Part shown: positions 46,850 through 64,000 of the stretch, piece by piece
Position numbering within the stretch: the first letter of the stretch is position 1
Layout of the letters: the number at the start of each line of letters is the position of its first letter
NCBI RefSeq assembly: GCF_964204645.1
Contig: NC_134035.1
Coordinates: 1,006,001 to 1,070,000 of the forward strand
DNA: 64,000 nucleotides
DNA from: Tubulanus polymorphus
Lineage: Eukaryota; Nemertea; Palaeonemertea; Tubulaniformes; Tubulanidae
Reading direction: 5' to 3'
Made by a program: the position numbers and the translations under genes
The notes under the pieces: generated by a model
What the model saw: only the letters and a program-made list of their open reading frames with translations
The model's database searches: none
What the model was told of the DNA's origin: nothing

Positions 46850-48492
46850 TTTTACACAAAGGCCCAGCCTGTGGCAGTGGGAGAAAGCTGGTGTAACTAA
46901 CTGGTCGAGTCAGCTGGTCTTAACTTGCTGAACAAGATGTGGTGGAAAAGAGGGACGAGGAAGTAACAGGAAATTGTAAGAACAGTTCATCAACAAGATT
47001 TGTGAAACTATCGCCTGCACCATGTGCAATGCAAGCGGCTAGGGTAGTGCGGCCCGTGTAGGCTAGAAAGTGGTTTTTGACACCGAGTGAGGTCCCTGTT
47101 AGTCTAGTACCTAGCCGTCGTTCCCCAAACAACCCGGAACCCGTAGTAATAACGACTGACTGATTCCAAATAAATTTAGTAGGTCCCTCACCTGCTCACT
47201 GTGTCGTGACGTGTCGTGTCTGCGCCGAAGTCAACTGGAGACGAGTGAGGTCCCCCTGTGCGTCCCTGAGGACATGAAATATCACGAATTCTTGTCTTTT
47301 TACCCAATATCAAATTCGTACATTTAAAATCATCGTGGCTTTAAAGTCTTTATCAATTGAGGGAAATGTTCACTGTAAATAAAGAATTAGCGATTGAATT
47401 GAGCCCGCTCCACAGTAAAAATAGCGCGATCAATTCAATCTCGACCGTCTAGTGCTGCCCCTATGTATAACGATAGCGTGGAAAACGTGAACTAACATCA
47501 TACTCGCTTGCCAGAGTCTTCGAACGGTTGTAATGGACGAACTAATTACCGATTTGCGGGCCGGATTCCGAGGAAAATTCTCAAACTCTGAAAACTGCTC
47601 TGAAACGTTTGAACCAAACAAATTTTCTATAAAAGAATAAGCCTTAAAACAGTAAATTTGAATCGGGGTATTTCTGGTATGGTCTGGGAGAGAGCTACAG
47701 GTGTTTGTATGTTCCCTGATTATTTGCGCCCAATTAGAATACATCGAAGAAAAAATATGGACATTTTGTCAATTCAGATGATAAATTATCATTCAAAAAT
47801 GTAAATGAATAAGTTATTCTGTATATAAATATTATATTAATTGATAAGTAAGTGATTTTTAGCTAAAAAGAATTAAATATGTTACCTAAGAAATAAGGAA
47901 ATATCATGCAAAATTCAGAACGTATTCATAGTATCATATTTAATCAGAATTAGGCGCCACACTGGTCTGTATTGTACGTAATAAGGAAATTTAAATTCCG
48001 GCGGTAAATATGCACTACTATTTTAGTTCATAGAAATTCCGCTATCGTAATTCATTGGGGCAGCACTGAACGGTAGATATCTAACTCAGCCTCGCAATCT
48101 TACTGTGGCATGCGAGTAATACAGATATTTTTCTTAGCCGAATTTCGTTCAATGTTTAATATGAGTCCATTGTATATGAATAATTCTACTATTGTTTTAG
48201 GTTTTTCGAAGGGGATCATCTTTTTAAAACGAATTTCAAACTATTTTGATAGAACTCTTTTGTCTGCGGAATGTACTAGTATCCGGTAAAGCGGTAGGCT
48301 CACATGCCAAAGGAAGAATTTCAAGCAAATTAAATATTATTCTCTAAATAGTGCATTCAACTACCACTAATTCACTGTAACCAGAAAAAAATGTTCTGAA
48401 ACTATTAAAGAAACAATTTTCTATGAAAGAATAAAGCTTAAGAGTAAATTTGAATCTGGGATATTCCTAGTTTCGTCTGGGAGAGAACAACA
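46850..48492 (+). repeat. Module C, copy 4
   Basis: Nearly identical to copy 2. The 104-codon minus frame is at 47430-47744. Confidence 0.7.
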
Positions 48493-49670
48493 GGTTCTAG
48501 ATGCCAGGAGCATTTTTTTTAGTTGCCCCGTTTTTAGTTCAAACACAACCAATCGGTAGTGTCACATATTTAGTCCTCGTGGACATAAAGTTCACTATAA
48601 GTGAAGTCAAGTTCTCCCAATATGTGTTCGTTTGTTTGTTTATCCTCTCGGTGAGTTCTAACGCTGCCCACACATATTTATCCAGTTCATCTGATGTAGG
48701 TCCTGATCAACAAACAAAAACGTCAATATATAGTTCCTTATGATGACAAACTCCTAAAAAAATATACACGAAACTTTATAGATTTGAGGCCACCAGTCAA
48801 ACATACAGAGTTAGAGTTAAGTCTAATTACCGGTGTATCAGAGAAATGGCAATCTGAGGTAGGCTACTCAACAAAATGAATGTCAGGGGTCGAATATTTT
48901 TTGTCTCCGATTTCGTTGAAATTCAGTATAGACATGTATTATGGGGTGCTGATCACAAATCTGAAAGAATTTTTCGGGTCCGAGGCCCAGAAAATGAGTA
49001 ATTCGCATTTTTGGGGGACCCCCTAAATTTTCAAAAGGCCTTGGACCCCAGAGTTTTTGAGATATTCGAAATCTGATTGCAGATTTGGAATCAGCACCCC
49101 TGAAAATACAGAGGACTAAAATTTTAAACAAATCGAAGAGATTCGATTTTTTGGCTAAAAATGGCAAAAATCTAAGGTGTTAGTCCAGGAGTTTTTTTTC
49201 GGCGAAAAATTTTTTTTCTCTGATTCCTTCGAAAATTAGTAGGAATATGTATTCTGAGGTGTAGATTCCGGATCCGTAATCAGATTTTGAATCGGAATTC
49301 ATCTTCATAAGCAAATAAGGGTTTTAATGCCCAAAATATGCACCCCAAAAATGGGGTACAAAGTCAAAATTTTTTTTTGGCCCAATTTTAATGAAATTTT
49401 GTGCAGACATGTTTTTTGGGGTGCTGGGTACAAATATGAGGTTAGATTTAGGATCTGAAGCTCGTAAAATGAGATATTCAGGATTTCGTGTTTTGACCCC
49501 CTTAATTTCGTCACAAATTTTGATGAAATTCGGTCCAAAAACGATTTTTATTCAATGATGTCAAATATTCAATTAATTTTTAAGGTAGAAATTGATTCTC
49601 TTACTAAAAACCCTGAATTATAATTCCTGCAACACAATTACAGGCTGCTTCAAATAACCACATTGACAAT
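48493..49670 (+). repeat. Module A, copy 3
   Basis: Nearly identical to 32772-33952. Confidence 0.75.
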
Positions 49671-49689
49671 TCTTATGAAATGTAGTAAA

Positions 49690-49999
49690 CAGAGTGAGTA
49701 TCAATCCACTTATAGTCCGGTTAGTTGACTAAATAGTCCAGTTAGTTCACATATAGTCTGGTTAGTTCACTAGTAGTCCAGTTAGTTCACTAGTAGTGCG
49801 GAAGAAGTTGGCTGAAGAAGTAAAACTGTGATAAATTTCAGATGATGAGGTTGGGTGAGGTTGAGGGAGGATGGGGTGAGAGGTCGAGGGAGGATGGGTG
49901 AAAAGGGAAGCAAAACAGTACAATTACTCTGACATAGTTCAGGCTTAAGCAAAAGTTTTCAGCAGTTTTCAGTCACACTGGATTAACAGATTCTCGTTT
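49690..49999 (+). repeat. Module B, copy 5, minimal array
   Basis: It has the TAGTCC repeats and only about 50 bp of G-rich array (49845-49900). A deletion removed most of the constant block between them. Confidence 0.7.
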
Positions 50000-51211
50000 T
50001 ACACAAGAGCCCAGCCTGTGGCAGTGGGAGAAAGGCGTTGTAACTAACTGGTCGAGTCAGGGCCGGGCCGGCTTCACTGTTGTGTCGTGACGTGTCTGCG
50101 TGCGAAGTCAACTGGAGTGAGGTCCCCCTGTGCGTCCCTGAGGACATGAAATATCATGAATGCTTATCTTTTTACCCAATATCAAATTCGTACATTTAAA
50201 ATCATCGTGACTTTAAAGTCTTCATCAATTGAGGGAATAGTTCACTGTAAATAAAGAATTAGCGATTGAATTGAGCCCGCTCCACAGTAAAATAGCGCGA
50301 TCCATTCAATCTCGACCGTCTAGTGCTGCCGCTAGGTATAACGATAGCGTGGAAAACGTGAACCAATTTTTAACCAATATCAAATATCTTTTTGACCAAT
50401 ATCAAATTCGTACATTTAGAATCATCGCGGCTTTATCAATTGAGGGAATAGTTCACTGTAAATAAAGATTTAGCGATTGAATTGAGCCCGCTCCACAGTA
50501 AAATAGCGCGATCCATTCAATCTCGACCGTCTAGTGCTGCCGCTACGTATAACGATAGCGTGGAAAACGTGAACCAATTTTTAACCAATATCAAATATCT
50601 TTTTAACCAATATCAAATTCGTACATTTAGAATCATCGCGGCTTTATCAATTGAGGGAATAGTTCACTGTAAATAAAGATTTAGCGATTGAATTGAGCCC
50701 GCTCCACAGTAGAATAGCGCGATCAATTCAATCTTGATCGTCTTGTGCTGCCCCTATGTATAACGATAGCGTGGGAAATGTGAACTAACATAATACTCGC
50801 TTGCCAGAGTGTTCGAACTGCAGTAGTGGACGAACTAATTACCAATTTGCGGCCGGATTCCGAAAAAAATCCCAAACTCTGAAAACTGCTCTGAAACGTT
50901 TGAACCAAACATTTGTTCTATTAAAGAATAAGCCTTGAAAGAGTAAATTCAAATCGGGGTATTTCTAGTATGGTGTGGGAGAGAGCGACAGAAAAAATAT
51001 GGACATTTTGTCAATTCAGATGATAAACTATCATTCAAAAATGTAAATGAATACTTTATTCTGTATATAAATACTATATTAATTGATAAGTAAGTGAATT
51101 TTAGCTAGAAATAATTAAATATGTTACCTAAAAAATGAGAAAATATCATGCAAAATTCAGAACGTATTCATAGTATCATATTTAATCAGAATTAGACGAC
51201 ACACCGGTCGA
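50000..51211 (+). repeat. Module C, copy 5, with internal 211-bp tandem duplication
   Basis: Around TTGAGCCCGCTCCACAGTAA a 211-bp unit is repeated (50271, 50482 and again partly from 50693). Each unit adds two extra words of ACCAATATCAAAT. The minus frame seen in other copies is truncated (50723-50908). Its right end meets the start of astacin unit B at GACACACCGGTCG. Confidence 0.75.
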
Positions 51212-51664
51212 CACATAGATGATGCATGCCAGACACCAAATGCACCTAATTTTGCCTTTGTGGACATCAAAGTGCCCTTTTGGGATGTGACAAGTCCTTC
51301 AAAATTGCCGTCCCTGTTTCATTTTAGTGGTATAAGATGTTAGAATACGGGATATTGACACATTCAAGTTCTGAATTTTATCGATTGATGGCGCTATAGT
51401 CAGAACCGTGAATAAGGACCTAAATCCGCCATGTTTTAGTTCATTTGCAATAAAATATCACTCGCTTCAAGGTTTTAGCGAGCGTTATTTTGCTTACAGT
51501 GCATCATCACGCGTAATCCTTTCAGTACGACATCCTCACAATCGGTCGGATGCGATAAAACCTCACTTCAAAGGTTAGAAATCACTATAAATGTCTTAAA
51601 TTTACCGAAAAAAGCAAATTCAGCGACAACACTGACTAGCGTATGACGTCACAGCATCGTCCGC

Positions 51665-52137
51665 TCAAAGATGATTTTTTTTCTCGTATCTCCACTTGAA
51701 AATGGCCGTCGATTCCGGCGGCATCGTGATCTCGTCTCTACTACGTATTATGTCTCCGACTTCGAAATCAAAATCTCCAATCGTCAAGAACGCCACTTCT
51801 ATCTTATCGCTATGGATGAGCTCGGATTTTGCCATTTGGCGCAGATCGAGTTTTCCGGCCACGCGACCGAAATTCGAAACTACGAGAAACCTGAATGAAA
51901 ACCGAACACGAGAACAGGGCTTAATTCGTACATTATTCTAGCGATCAACACGGTGAGAATATTATTCTGATTTTGTATCTACCCCGGATGGCCGTCCGCC
52001 TGGCGAACGAAGGACATGATCTCTTCGTTCGACGAGCCGAACGTGATTCTACCAGCGTGTATGCTGGGCTCCTTCTCGCGTAACGCCGACAGATTCCGGA
52101 ACTGCCACAACGATGACTGTCTCACTCCGTCCTGAAC
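51665..52137 (-). pseudogene. Last two exons of a maltase/SLC3-like GH13 gene (copy B)
   Basis: Exons 52137-51983 and 51890-51665 match copy A in splice sites and reading, with a few changes in the final exon (DTIRS to DIIRS, IFRW to IFKW). As in copy A, no catalytic exons were found upstream on the minus strand. Having the same orphan tail in both units means the truncation came before the duplication. Confidence 0.6.
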
Positions 52138-52637
52138 CTTTGAAAAACGAGGTAAGGAAATAATTTAATTCGATATAGGTTTAAGTATATATTATCAGTG
52201 TCTACTACAGCCTTGAACGAGCTTTGATCGTCCACGCTTCGTGGTTCGTATCGTAAATGAACTGTATGCGCCGTACTAAAACCACTGACATAGAAAATGA
52301 TACGTTGGATCATAAACCACACCAGCAATAAACATCGGCGGTTTATAGAAAGTCGAACAGCCCCTCAAACCCCCGAAATTATTACGTTTGGGCAGAGAAG
52401 TGTAATGACATCTCATTACACTTCCCCGGTTTGGGGCGATCTCCTAATCGGTCGGGTTACGTTTGTAAAGTGCAATAACATTTGAAATCAGTTCATTCCT
52501 ACAACTGCCGGTTCTGTTTTAGTTAGCTTGATCATGATTTAGAATATAGTGACGTGCAGGGAATATTATATATAGGCGACCGAGTCGATTTAAAGCTCAA
52601 CTGAAATGAGATACAAGGCCAGCAGGTAAACGATATA

Positions 52638-53220
52638 AACGATAAACGAGAATCTGTTAATCCAGTGTGACTGAAAACTGCTGAAAACTTTTGCTTAAGC
52701 CTTTACTATGTCAGAGTAATTGTGCTGTTTTGCTTCACTTTTCACCCATCCTGCCTCAACCTCTCACCCCATCCTCCCCCAACCTCATCACCCCATCCTC
52801 CCTCAACCTCACCCCAACCTCTCACCTCATCCTCCCTTTACCTCATCACCCCATTGTCCCCAACCTCTCATCCCACCCCCAACCTCTCACCCCATCCTCC
52901 CTCAACCTCACCCCAACCTCTCACCCCATCCTCCCTCAACCTCACCCCAACCTGTCACCCCATCCTCCCTCAACCTCACCCCAACCTCTCACTTCATCCT
53001 CCCTCAACCTCTTACCCATCCTCCCCCAACCTCTCACCCCATCCTCCCCAACCTCATCACCCCATCCTCCCCCAACCTCTCATCCCATCCTCCCTCAACC
53101 TCTCAGTCAGTCTCCCTGTTAATGTGATTTCAATTTTAGTATTTCAGGTTTTCCTCTGTCGGGCTGTCGTGTAAACTTCATCATGAATACTGGACGTGGT
53201 GGACTTCAACTGAAATTTTC
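52638..53220 (-). repeat. Module B (inverted orientation) with C-rich minisatellite, unit B
   Basis: Counterpart of 7846-8460. The array (52755-53105) differs in number and order of words, while the flanking blocks are the same. Confidence 0.75.
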
Positions 53221-53387
53221 TGCTGGATCCATGGTCATTAACAGATTGCTGCATATACTAATTTCTTATTTCTTGTATTGGTTGGAAACTTGGGTTTTAA
53301 TGGCCATTTAAAAACACGTTAGCACTCACTGCACGTTAGTGTATAGCTTATGATTGAATTTCAACATTTCACCCTTGAGCAATCGCC
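53221..53387 (+). repeat. Left inverted repeat bounding the astacin gene (copy B)
   Basis: This is the reverse complement of 59869-60035. In this unit both outer tips are identical (TGCTGGATCCATGG). The enclosed interval is 6481 bp and contains exactly one complete gene. Confidence 0.85.
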
Positions 53388-53446
53388 CAGGTCTACCAAC
53401 CTTGCTCCCAAAAAATCAAATACATTTATAGTTAATGAATGATCAA

Positions 53447-53698
53447 TTATCTTCCAATATCACTATAATCAACGACCAAAACCATTCGTTGGTTGTTAAA
53501 CGAGAGCTGGGTTTTGCTGATCATATGCATGCGGCCCTTATCAGCCACGAGCAGCTCAGATAAATTTTTTATAACATTATTCATTGTTTCAATATGAAAA
53601 CACGTCATATCCGGTGTGAATTTCAAATAGATAATCGAAAAATCGGTGGAACAGGAAATTGCGTTTCCTGGGGATAAATCCTTTTCACGCTTGAACAA
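53447..53698 (-). other. Unassigned 83-codon minus-strand frame (unit B)
   Basis: Counterpart of 8687-8938 with a single residue change. Function and coding status are unknown. Confidence 0.2.
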
Positions 53699-53764
53699 TA
53701 CCCCGATTTGTAAAAGATTTTACCTTTAATCGGTGTATGATCCTGGTTGATGCTACCTGTGGCA

Positions 53765-53770
53765 TATAAA
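53765..53770 (+). promoter_or_regulatory. Candidate TATA box, astacin copy B
   Basis: TATAAA lies 43 bases upstream of the start codon, as in copy A. Confidence 0.4.
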
Positions 53771-53812
53771 CGGTATCGTCACCAGCGATGTTGGTAGATC
53801 TGCTGAACCATC

Positions 53813-59694
<5,882 letters not shown>

Positions 59695-59868
59695 ATCTGT
59701 CGATAAACGAATAGAATTAAAAGCAAGGTAATAATAATAGCCTTCCTAATTCTTTTTATTTCAAATTACGGTTATTTCTTGAGAAAAGCAGAAGTGATTT
59801 AAAGCTTGTTATTCGAATTCACGATTTACGGGAAGTAAGGGCGGCTAGTGGGCGATCAGATATTGCAA

Positions 59869-60035
59869 GGCGTTTGCTCAAGGGTGAAATGTTGAAATTC
59901 AATCATAAGCTATACACTAACGTGCACTGAGTGCTAACGTGTTTTTAAATAGCCATTAAAACCCAAGTTTCCAACCAATAAAAGAAATAAGAAATTAGTA
60001 TATGCAGCAATCTGTTAATGACCATGGATCCAGCA
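59869..60035 (-). repeat. Right inverted repeat bounding the astacin gene (copy B)
   Basis: Partner of 53221-53387. It begins 174 bases after the astacin stop codon. Confidence 0.85.
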
Positions 60036-60344
60036 GCCATTTTCACCAAGAACCTAATTAGTCATAAGTGTCTGATTGATTTTACTGTTCGCTGCATTAA
60101 ATTGTTGTATCCCGGATTGCTCTTTGTCTCAGCTTTAACGGTTCCTGTAAATTTCGATATTACTCAAATCCGGGTTGTTTATCATTATTTGGCAGTTAGC
60201 GAAAATCATTGTATCTTACAATCAATGATTCAGATTGAACTTGATCCACGATTTATTGAAAATCAAAATGATGTCATCTGAAAACTGTACATTCCAACAA
60301 AATACGATCATTTATAATGATAGAGAATAGCTTTAACTCTCTGT

Positions 60345-60800
60345 TTAAAAGTGCTTGTTAATCATATTCAATTTTATAATCACGAAAACTGGTGGTAAAT
60401 TCTGTAACAATTCCTCCTCGATATTTAAAGTTTCTTCAGTCTGTTCTTCCTCGGAGAAAGAGACCTCATCCGTATCAACATGTGTGACGTCACGGGTATA
60501 GTTAGTCCGCGTATCGAAATCTGGTAGGCAGTCTACATCGATATTGGATCCGTGGGCGTCATAATCAGTGTTTGTATCGACAGTTGGTAGACTGTCTACA
60601 TGTAAATCAAACTCAGGAAATTCTATGTTTTGTACTGGTGGTAAACTGTCGTAGCCAAAATCATCGTGAATGATAGGACCACCAGCCTTATATCGTTTGG
60701 TCAGAAATGAATTTCTGTTTTGTTTAGTCAGTCGCTGCTGGCGCTCCTCCGTCCCGGGCGTGGGGCGTAGAGCAATCCGGATTTCGTGTTCGTGTTTGAA
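60345..60800 (-). other. Met-less acidic reading frame, possible terminal exon (unit B)
   Basis: Counterpart of 19007-19462, same length. The frame is kept, with one Asp-to-His change and one silent Arg change noticed. Confidence 0.35.
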
Positions 60801-61084
60801 TTACATTTGAATTATATTTATCGTCTAGATTTTAAGCGTGTTAAATAGTTGAATAAATGAGTATGATGTTTTTTTTTTCGAAGAAAGCATTGTATGAATT
60901 CCTAGAAATCTAGTGATGTGTACCCCAGTGGTACCGTAGCTGCGAAATTCAAGTTTGGTCAGAAACGGATGATTTCATTCAGAGTCGACATCGTCACGGC
61001 GTTGACCATTGTGACATCGCGGTTGTTTGTCCGAATATGAATGGCCGTCGAATATGTTCGAATGTTTTCCTGTCACAATCGGGC

Positions 61085-61262
61085 GGACCGGATGGCGTAG
61101 TCGGTCGGCGACTTGCGTGTCACCGCTGTGGCCCAGGTTCGAGTCTCGGAGGAGGCGGGTCAGGATGTGGCAAATGATCTCCGGTAAGCGGGCGAGTCGA
61201 GAGTACTGTCCTCCCTGGAATGAGGTTGCTAATGCGTGAGTCCTACAGAATAACTGGTGTGG
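61085..61262 (+). mobile_element. tRNA-derived SINE (unit B)
   Basis: Same element and position as 19748-19925, with intact A-box and B-box words. Confidence 0.55.
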
Positions 61263-61552
61263 GGTAAATTATGTTTAATTCAGTCGTTTCTGGCTGAATT
61301 ATTTATTTATCCCACAATACCGGTCCAGGTTGCGGAGTAATTCCCCCAGGGACCTTCGACTTTTTTACAATATTAGTTTGTTATTTTAAGTTGAGTGGTG
61401 AGGGTTTGGAAAATTTGTTTATATTTATTCAATTCCTCGAACTGAAGAAATCCAAGCGACTATTCGGTGCAAGCAGCGCGCGCGGTGATCAATCACAGTT
61501 TTTTCTCAACTGATGATAAAACTTCCATAATTTTTTAACTTCACCAGATTTC

Positions 61553-61760
61553 AGTTAAAGAAGATATGTACGCGGCGATGTCTGGTGAACTTGTGTATAA
61601 ATTCGGATTGAAAACTACTCTATCTAATAGAGAATCACTCTCCGGAGACCTGCCATACGCTCTACTACACAATAGTGCCGCGTCACTGCACAAACCCTTA
61701 AGGCAACTTCAATATCCTAAAGTAAAACTCGAAAATAGTAAAATTGAGCCGGTATTATAG
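61553..61760 (+). other. Possible 3'-terminal exon of an unknown plus-strand gene (unit B)
   Basis: Counterpart of 20216-20423 (KEDMYAAMSGELVYKFG). It has more amino-acid changes than the astacin exons, which argues against strong constraint. Confidence 0.22.
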
Positions 61761-61874
61761 TTCAAAACCAGACGTAAATAGAAGGGAAATCTACACTTAA
61801 GTTTGTTGGATAGTTTAGATAAAATTTCAGCATATAATTTTAGGCTAAAATCGTAGCAATCGATATTTCTATCT

Positions 61875-62351
61875 TTAACAATATGTGTCTCTATGAATAG
61901 TCGAATTAAACTCGATGACCTGTAGGCCCCATTGAAAAAGTTTGGCACGAATTGAATGCTTCTTGCGGATTAGCGTCACGGACTCGGGTCTGTCACAGGA
62001 ATGCGCGATCGAGCCTTCTGATTGATCCATTCCGGTCGCATCGATGATGCACCGTCGCTGATTGGTTGACGTAGGTATTAGAAGCGCGGTTCGAGCCGCC
62101 CGATGCCAGTCCGAGAACTGATGTCCAGTGATGAAGAGCTCTGCAACAAGGCGTGAAGAACGTGTGGCTTCAAGCGAACAACCTGCTAATAAGCGGCTGA
62201 TGATGTTAGGAATGACTGGAACGTGAAGGAATTTGTGACGCCTAGCAATTAAAAAGCAAGAAACTGGCGGCTGTTGGTGCTGATGATTGCGGAGGAGATG
62301 ACGGCTAATTTGCTGTTGTTGCTGATTTTCGATGTTCGATTTCACACACAT
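61875..62351 (-). other. Unassigned 158-codon minus-strand frame (unit B)
   Basis: Counterpart of 20538-21014, nearly identical. No domain is recognised. Confidence 0.25.
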
Positions 62352-62438
62352 TTATACATTATGATGAATATTGTGTCTTTTTAGGGTTAAACCGAAACCA
62401 GTTCGCTACTACTGGTTTGTCGCAACGTCCTGAACTAG

Positions 62439-62439
<1 letters not shown>

Positions 62440-62510
<71 letters not shown>
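62440..62510 (+). repeat. (CTG)n trinucleotide repeat, ~24 units
   Basis: Pure CTG run, about twice as long as the counterpart in unit A. Confidence 0.95.
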
Positions 62511-62689
62511 ACATTGGGAACCGCATCAACTCGCATTTTGCTGTTTCGGTATCATTACATTAAGATAAGGTAATTATATTAAACTATACCCATCCGTACA
62601 TTTTGCATATTCAATGTTCTTCATTAGCTTGATTGTTCTTCATTAGCTTGACGATTATCCGATTTGTTTTTCAGCCGGCAATATTTGAG

Positions 62690-63218
62690 TTACAGCAACA
62701 TCTTCAAACCTTGAGACGCAGACTCTACTCCGACCACAGAACCGTCTTCAAACCTCGAGACGCAGCCTCTACTCCGACTACAGAACCATCTTCAAACCTC
62801 GAGACGCAGACTCTACTCAGACTACAGCACCATCTTCAAACCTCGAGACGCAGACTCTACTCAGACTACAGCACCATCTTCAAACCTCGAGACGCAGACT
62901 CTACTCGGACTACAGAACCGTCTTCAAACCTCGAGACGCAGACTCTACTCCGACTACAGCACCATCTTCAAACCTCGAGACGCAGACTCTACTCAGACTA
63001 CAGCACCATCTTCAAACCTCGAGATGCAGACTCTACTCCGACTACAGCACCATCTTCAAACCTCGAGACGCAGACTCTACTCAGACTACAGCACCATCTT
63101 CAAACCTCGAGACGCAGACTCTACTCCGACTACAGCACCATCTTCAAACCTCGAGACGCAGACTCTACTCCGACTGAGAACCATCTTCAAACCTCGAGAC
63201 GCAGACTCTACTCATTAT
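62690..63218 (+). repeat. 44-bp minisatellite, ~12 units (unit B)
   Basis: Same unit as in 21300-21910 but with different variant order and number; several units here read CTCAGAC or CTCGGAC at the CTCCGAC position. The stop-free frame 62633-63247 follows from the repeat. Confidence 0.9.
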
Positions 63219-63567
63219 TTCGTTTTGCCGCATGTTATAAAAAGTAACGTAAATAAATAAAACGTCCATCTATATAAAATGCTCTCTTTAATAAAATGCT
63301 CTTTGTCTCGGGCACTTTGCCCCGGAAAGGACTCTTCCCTCTCTCAACTTCCCGGAAAGGACTCTCTTACAACTTCTCACGTTCAAGGAAAGGACAAAGT
63401 CAAAAAGGAAAGGACAAACGCAAAGTACAAATCAAAGGATTTATTCCAAATTCAAAGTAGGAATTTGTTACAGCTTGTTTGCAAAAGTAAAATTCAACAT
63501 TTTATTGAAACGAACAAAATCAAAATTCAACATTTTATTCAATCAACAACCAATAAAAATTATTTAC

Positions 63568-63640
63568 AATACGGGATTTGAACCACCAACCACTGGTCTA
63601 GCAGTCCAGCACCCTACCCACTACGCTATAGGGACGTACT
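63568..63640 (-). mobile_element. tRNA-derived SINE head (unit B)
   Basis: A box at 63619-63629 and B box at 63574-63584 on the minus strand, as in 22234-22306. Confidence 0.5.
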
Positions 63641-63703
63641 GACAGCCTGCAGGGGAACTCATATTTATCCATTGCTTAAGCAAATTTTATTAAAAAAATA
63701 ATG

Positions 63704-63754
63704 CCATCTACCGGGCGAGACAGGAACTAGTTCCTATCACAACCCGGTAGATGG
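63704..63754. other. Hairpin with nested palindrome (unit B)
   Basis: CCATCTACCGGG and CCCGGTAGATGG arms around AGGAACTAGTTCCT, as in 22370-22420. Confidence 0.7.
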
Positions 63755-63769
63755 TGGAGAATGAGACCA

Positions 63770-64000
63770 GAAGAAGGAGATGAGAGGAGAGAATGAGAGA
63801 TGAGTATGAGATGAGAATTAAAGAGTGAGAGATGAGAATGAGATGAGTATGAGAGAGAGTATCAGATGAGAATTAAAGAGTGAGAGATGAGAATGAGATG
63901 AGTATGAGAGAGAGTATCAGATGAGAATTAAAGAGTGAGAGATGAGAATGAGATGAGAATGAAAGCGTGAGATGAGAGATGAGTATGAGAGATGAGTATG
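63770..64000 (+). repeat. GAGATGAG satellite, cut by the window end (unit B)
   Basis: Same satellite as 22430-23042. The window ends inside it, so what follows unit B is not known. Confidence 0.9.

Overview
The window is metazoan nuclear DNA. Its genes have introns with GT-AG borders, and between them lie retroelements, SINE-like repeats, foldback elements, minisatellites and long AT-rich stretches. A GRL101-type receptor (CUB, C-type lectin, LDLa, LRR, seven-helix domain), an astacin with five ShKT domains, a Penelope-like retroelement and many short foldback repeats together suggest a marine invertebrate, most likely a mollusc or another lophotrochozoan. The species cannot be fixed from this sequence. 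All gene models were built by reading splice sites and joining frames by eye.

Layout. 1-5.3 kb is AT-rich with no recognisable gene; it holds two MITE-like elements and a 245-bp fragment that recurs at 29.6 and 45.5 kb. 5.34-6.45 kb is a Penelope-like fragment flanked by an 11-bp target duplication. From there to about 23 kb lies 'astacin unit A'. It contains, on the minus strand, the last two exons of a maltase/SLC3-like (GH13) gene, then an inverted minisatellite element, an astacin gene, several short unassigned reading frames, SINEs, a 44-bp minisatellite and a GAGATGAG satellite. The same unit recurs as 'unit B' from 51.2 kb to the end of the window.

The middle (23-51 kb) is a mosaic of three repeated modules, called A, B and C here. 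Two runs of the order [receptor 3' end - D - B - C - A - B - C] occur at 26.78-35.83 and 42.71-51.2 kb. The second run follows the complete receptor gene (37.1-43.1 kb, 3 exons, about 1926 aa). The first keeps only the last ~370 bp of receptor coding sequence. The middle therefore looks like a tandem duplication of a receptor-containing block of about 15 kb whose first copy lost its 5' part.

The two astacin copies are almost identical outside their breaks. Copy B (53.8-59.7 kb) joins in frame from signal peptide to stop (about 635 aa, 8 coding exons). Copy A has lost the donor of exon 3, has a Pro-to-Leu change in the conserved IPY motif, and has a 2186-bp long-TIR element inside its fourth ShKT domain. 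In both copies a small LTR retrotransposon sits between the polypyrimidine tract and the AG of the exon 3 acceptor. Both genes also lie between a pair of 167-bp inverted repeats. The duplicates may be true tandem duplications or two haplotypes placed side by side in the assembly; sequence alone cannot decide.

No defence, CRISPR or bacterial-type system is present. The most notable signals are the retroelement lodged in a splice acceptor, the inverted repeats that exactly enclose one gene, the composite receptor, and the zinc-knuckle-bearing LTR element found as LTR-internal-LTR-internal-LTR.
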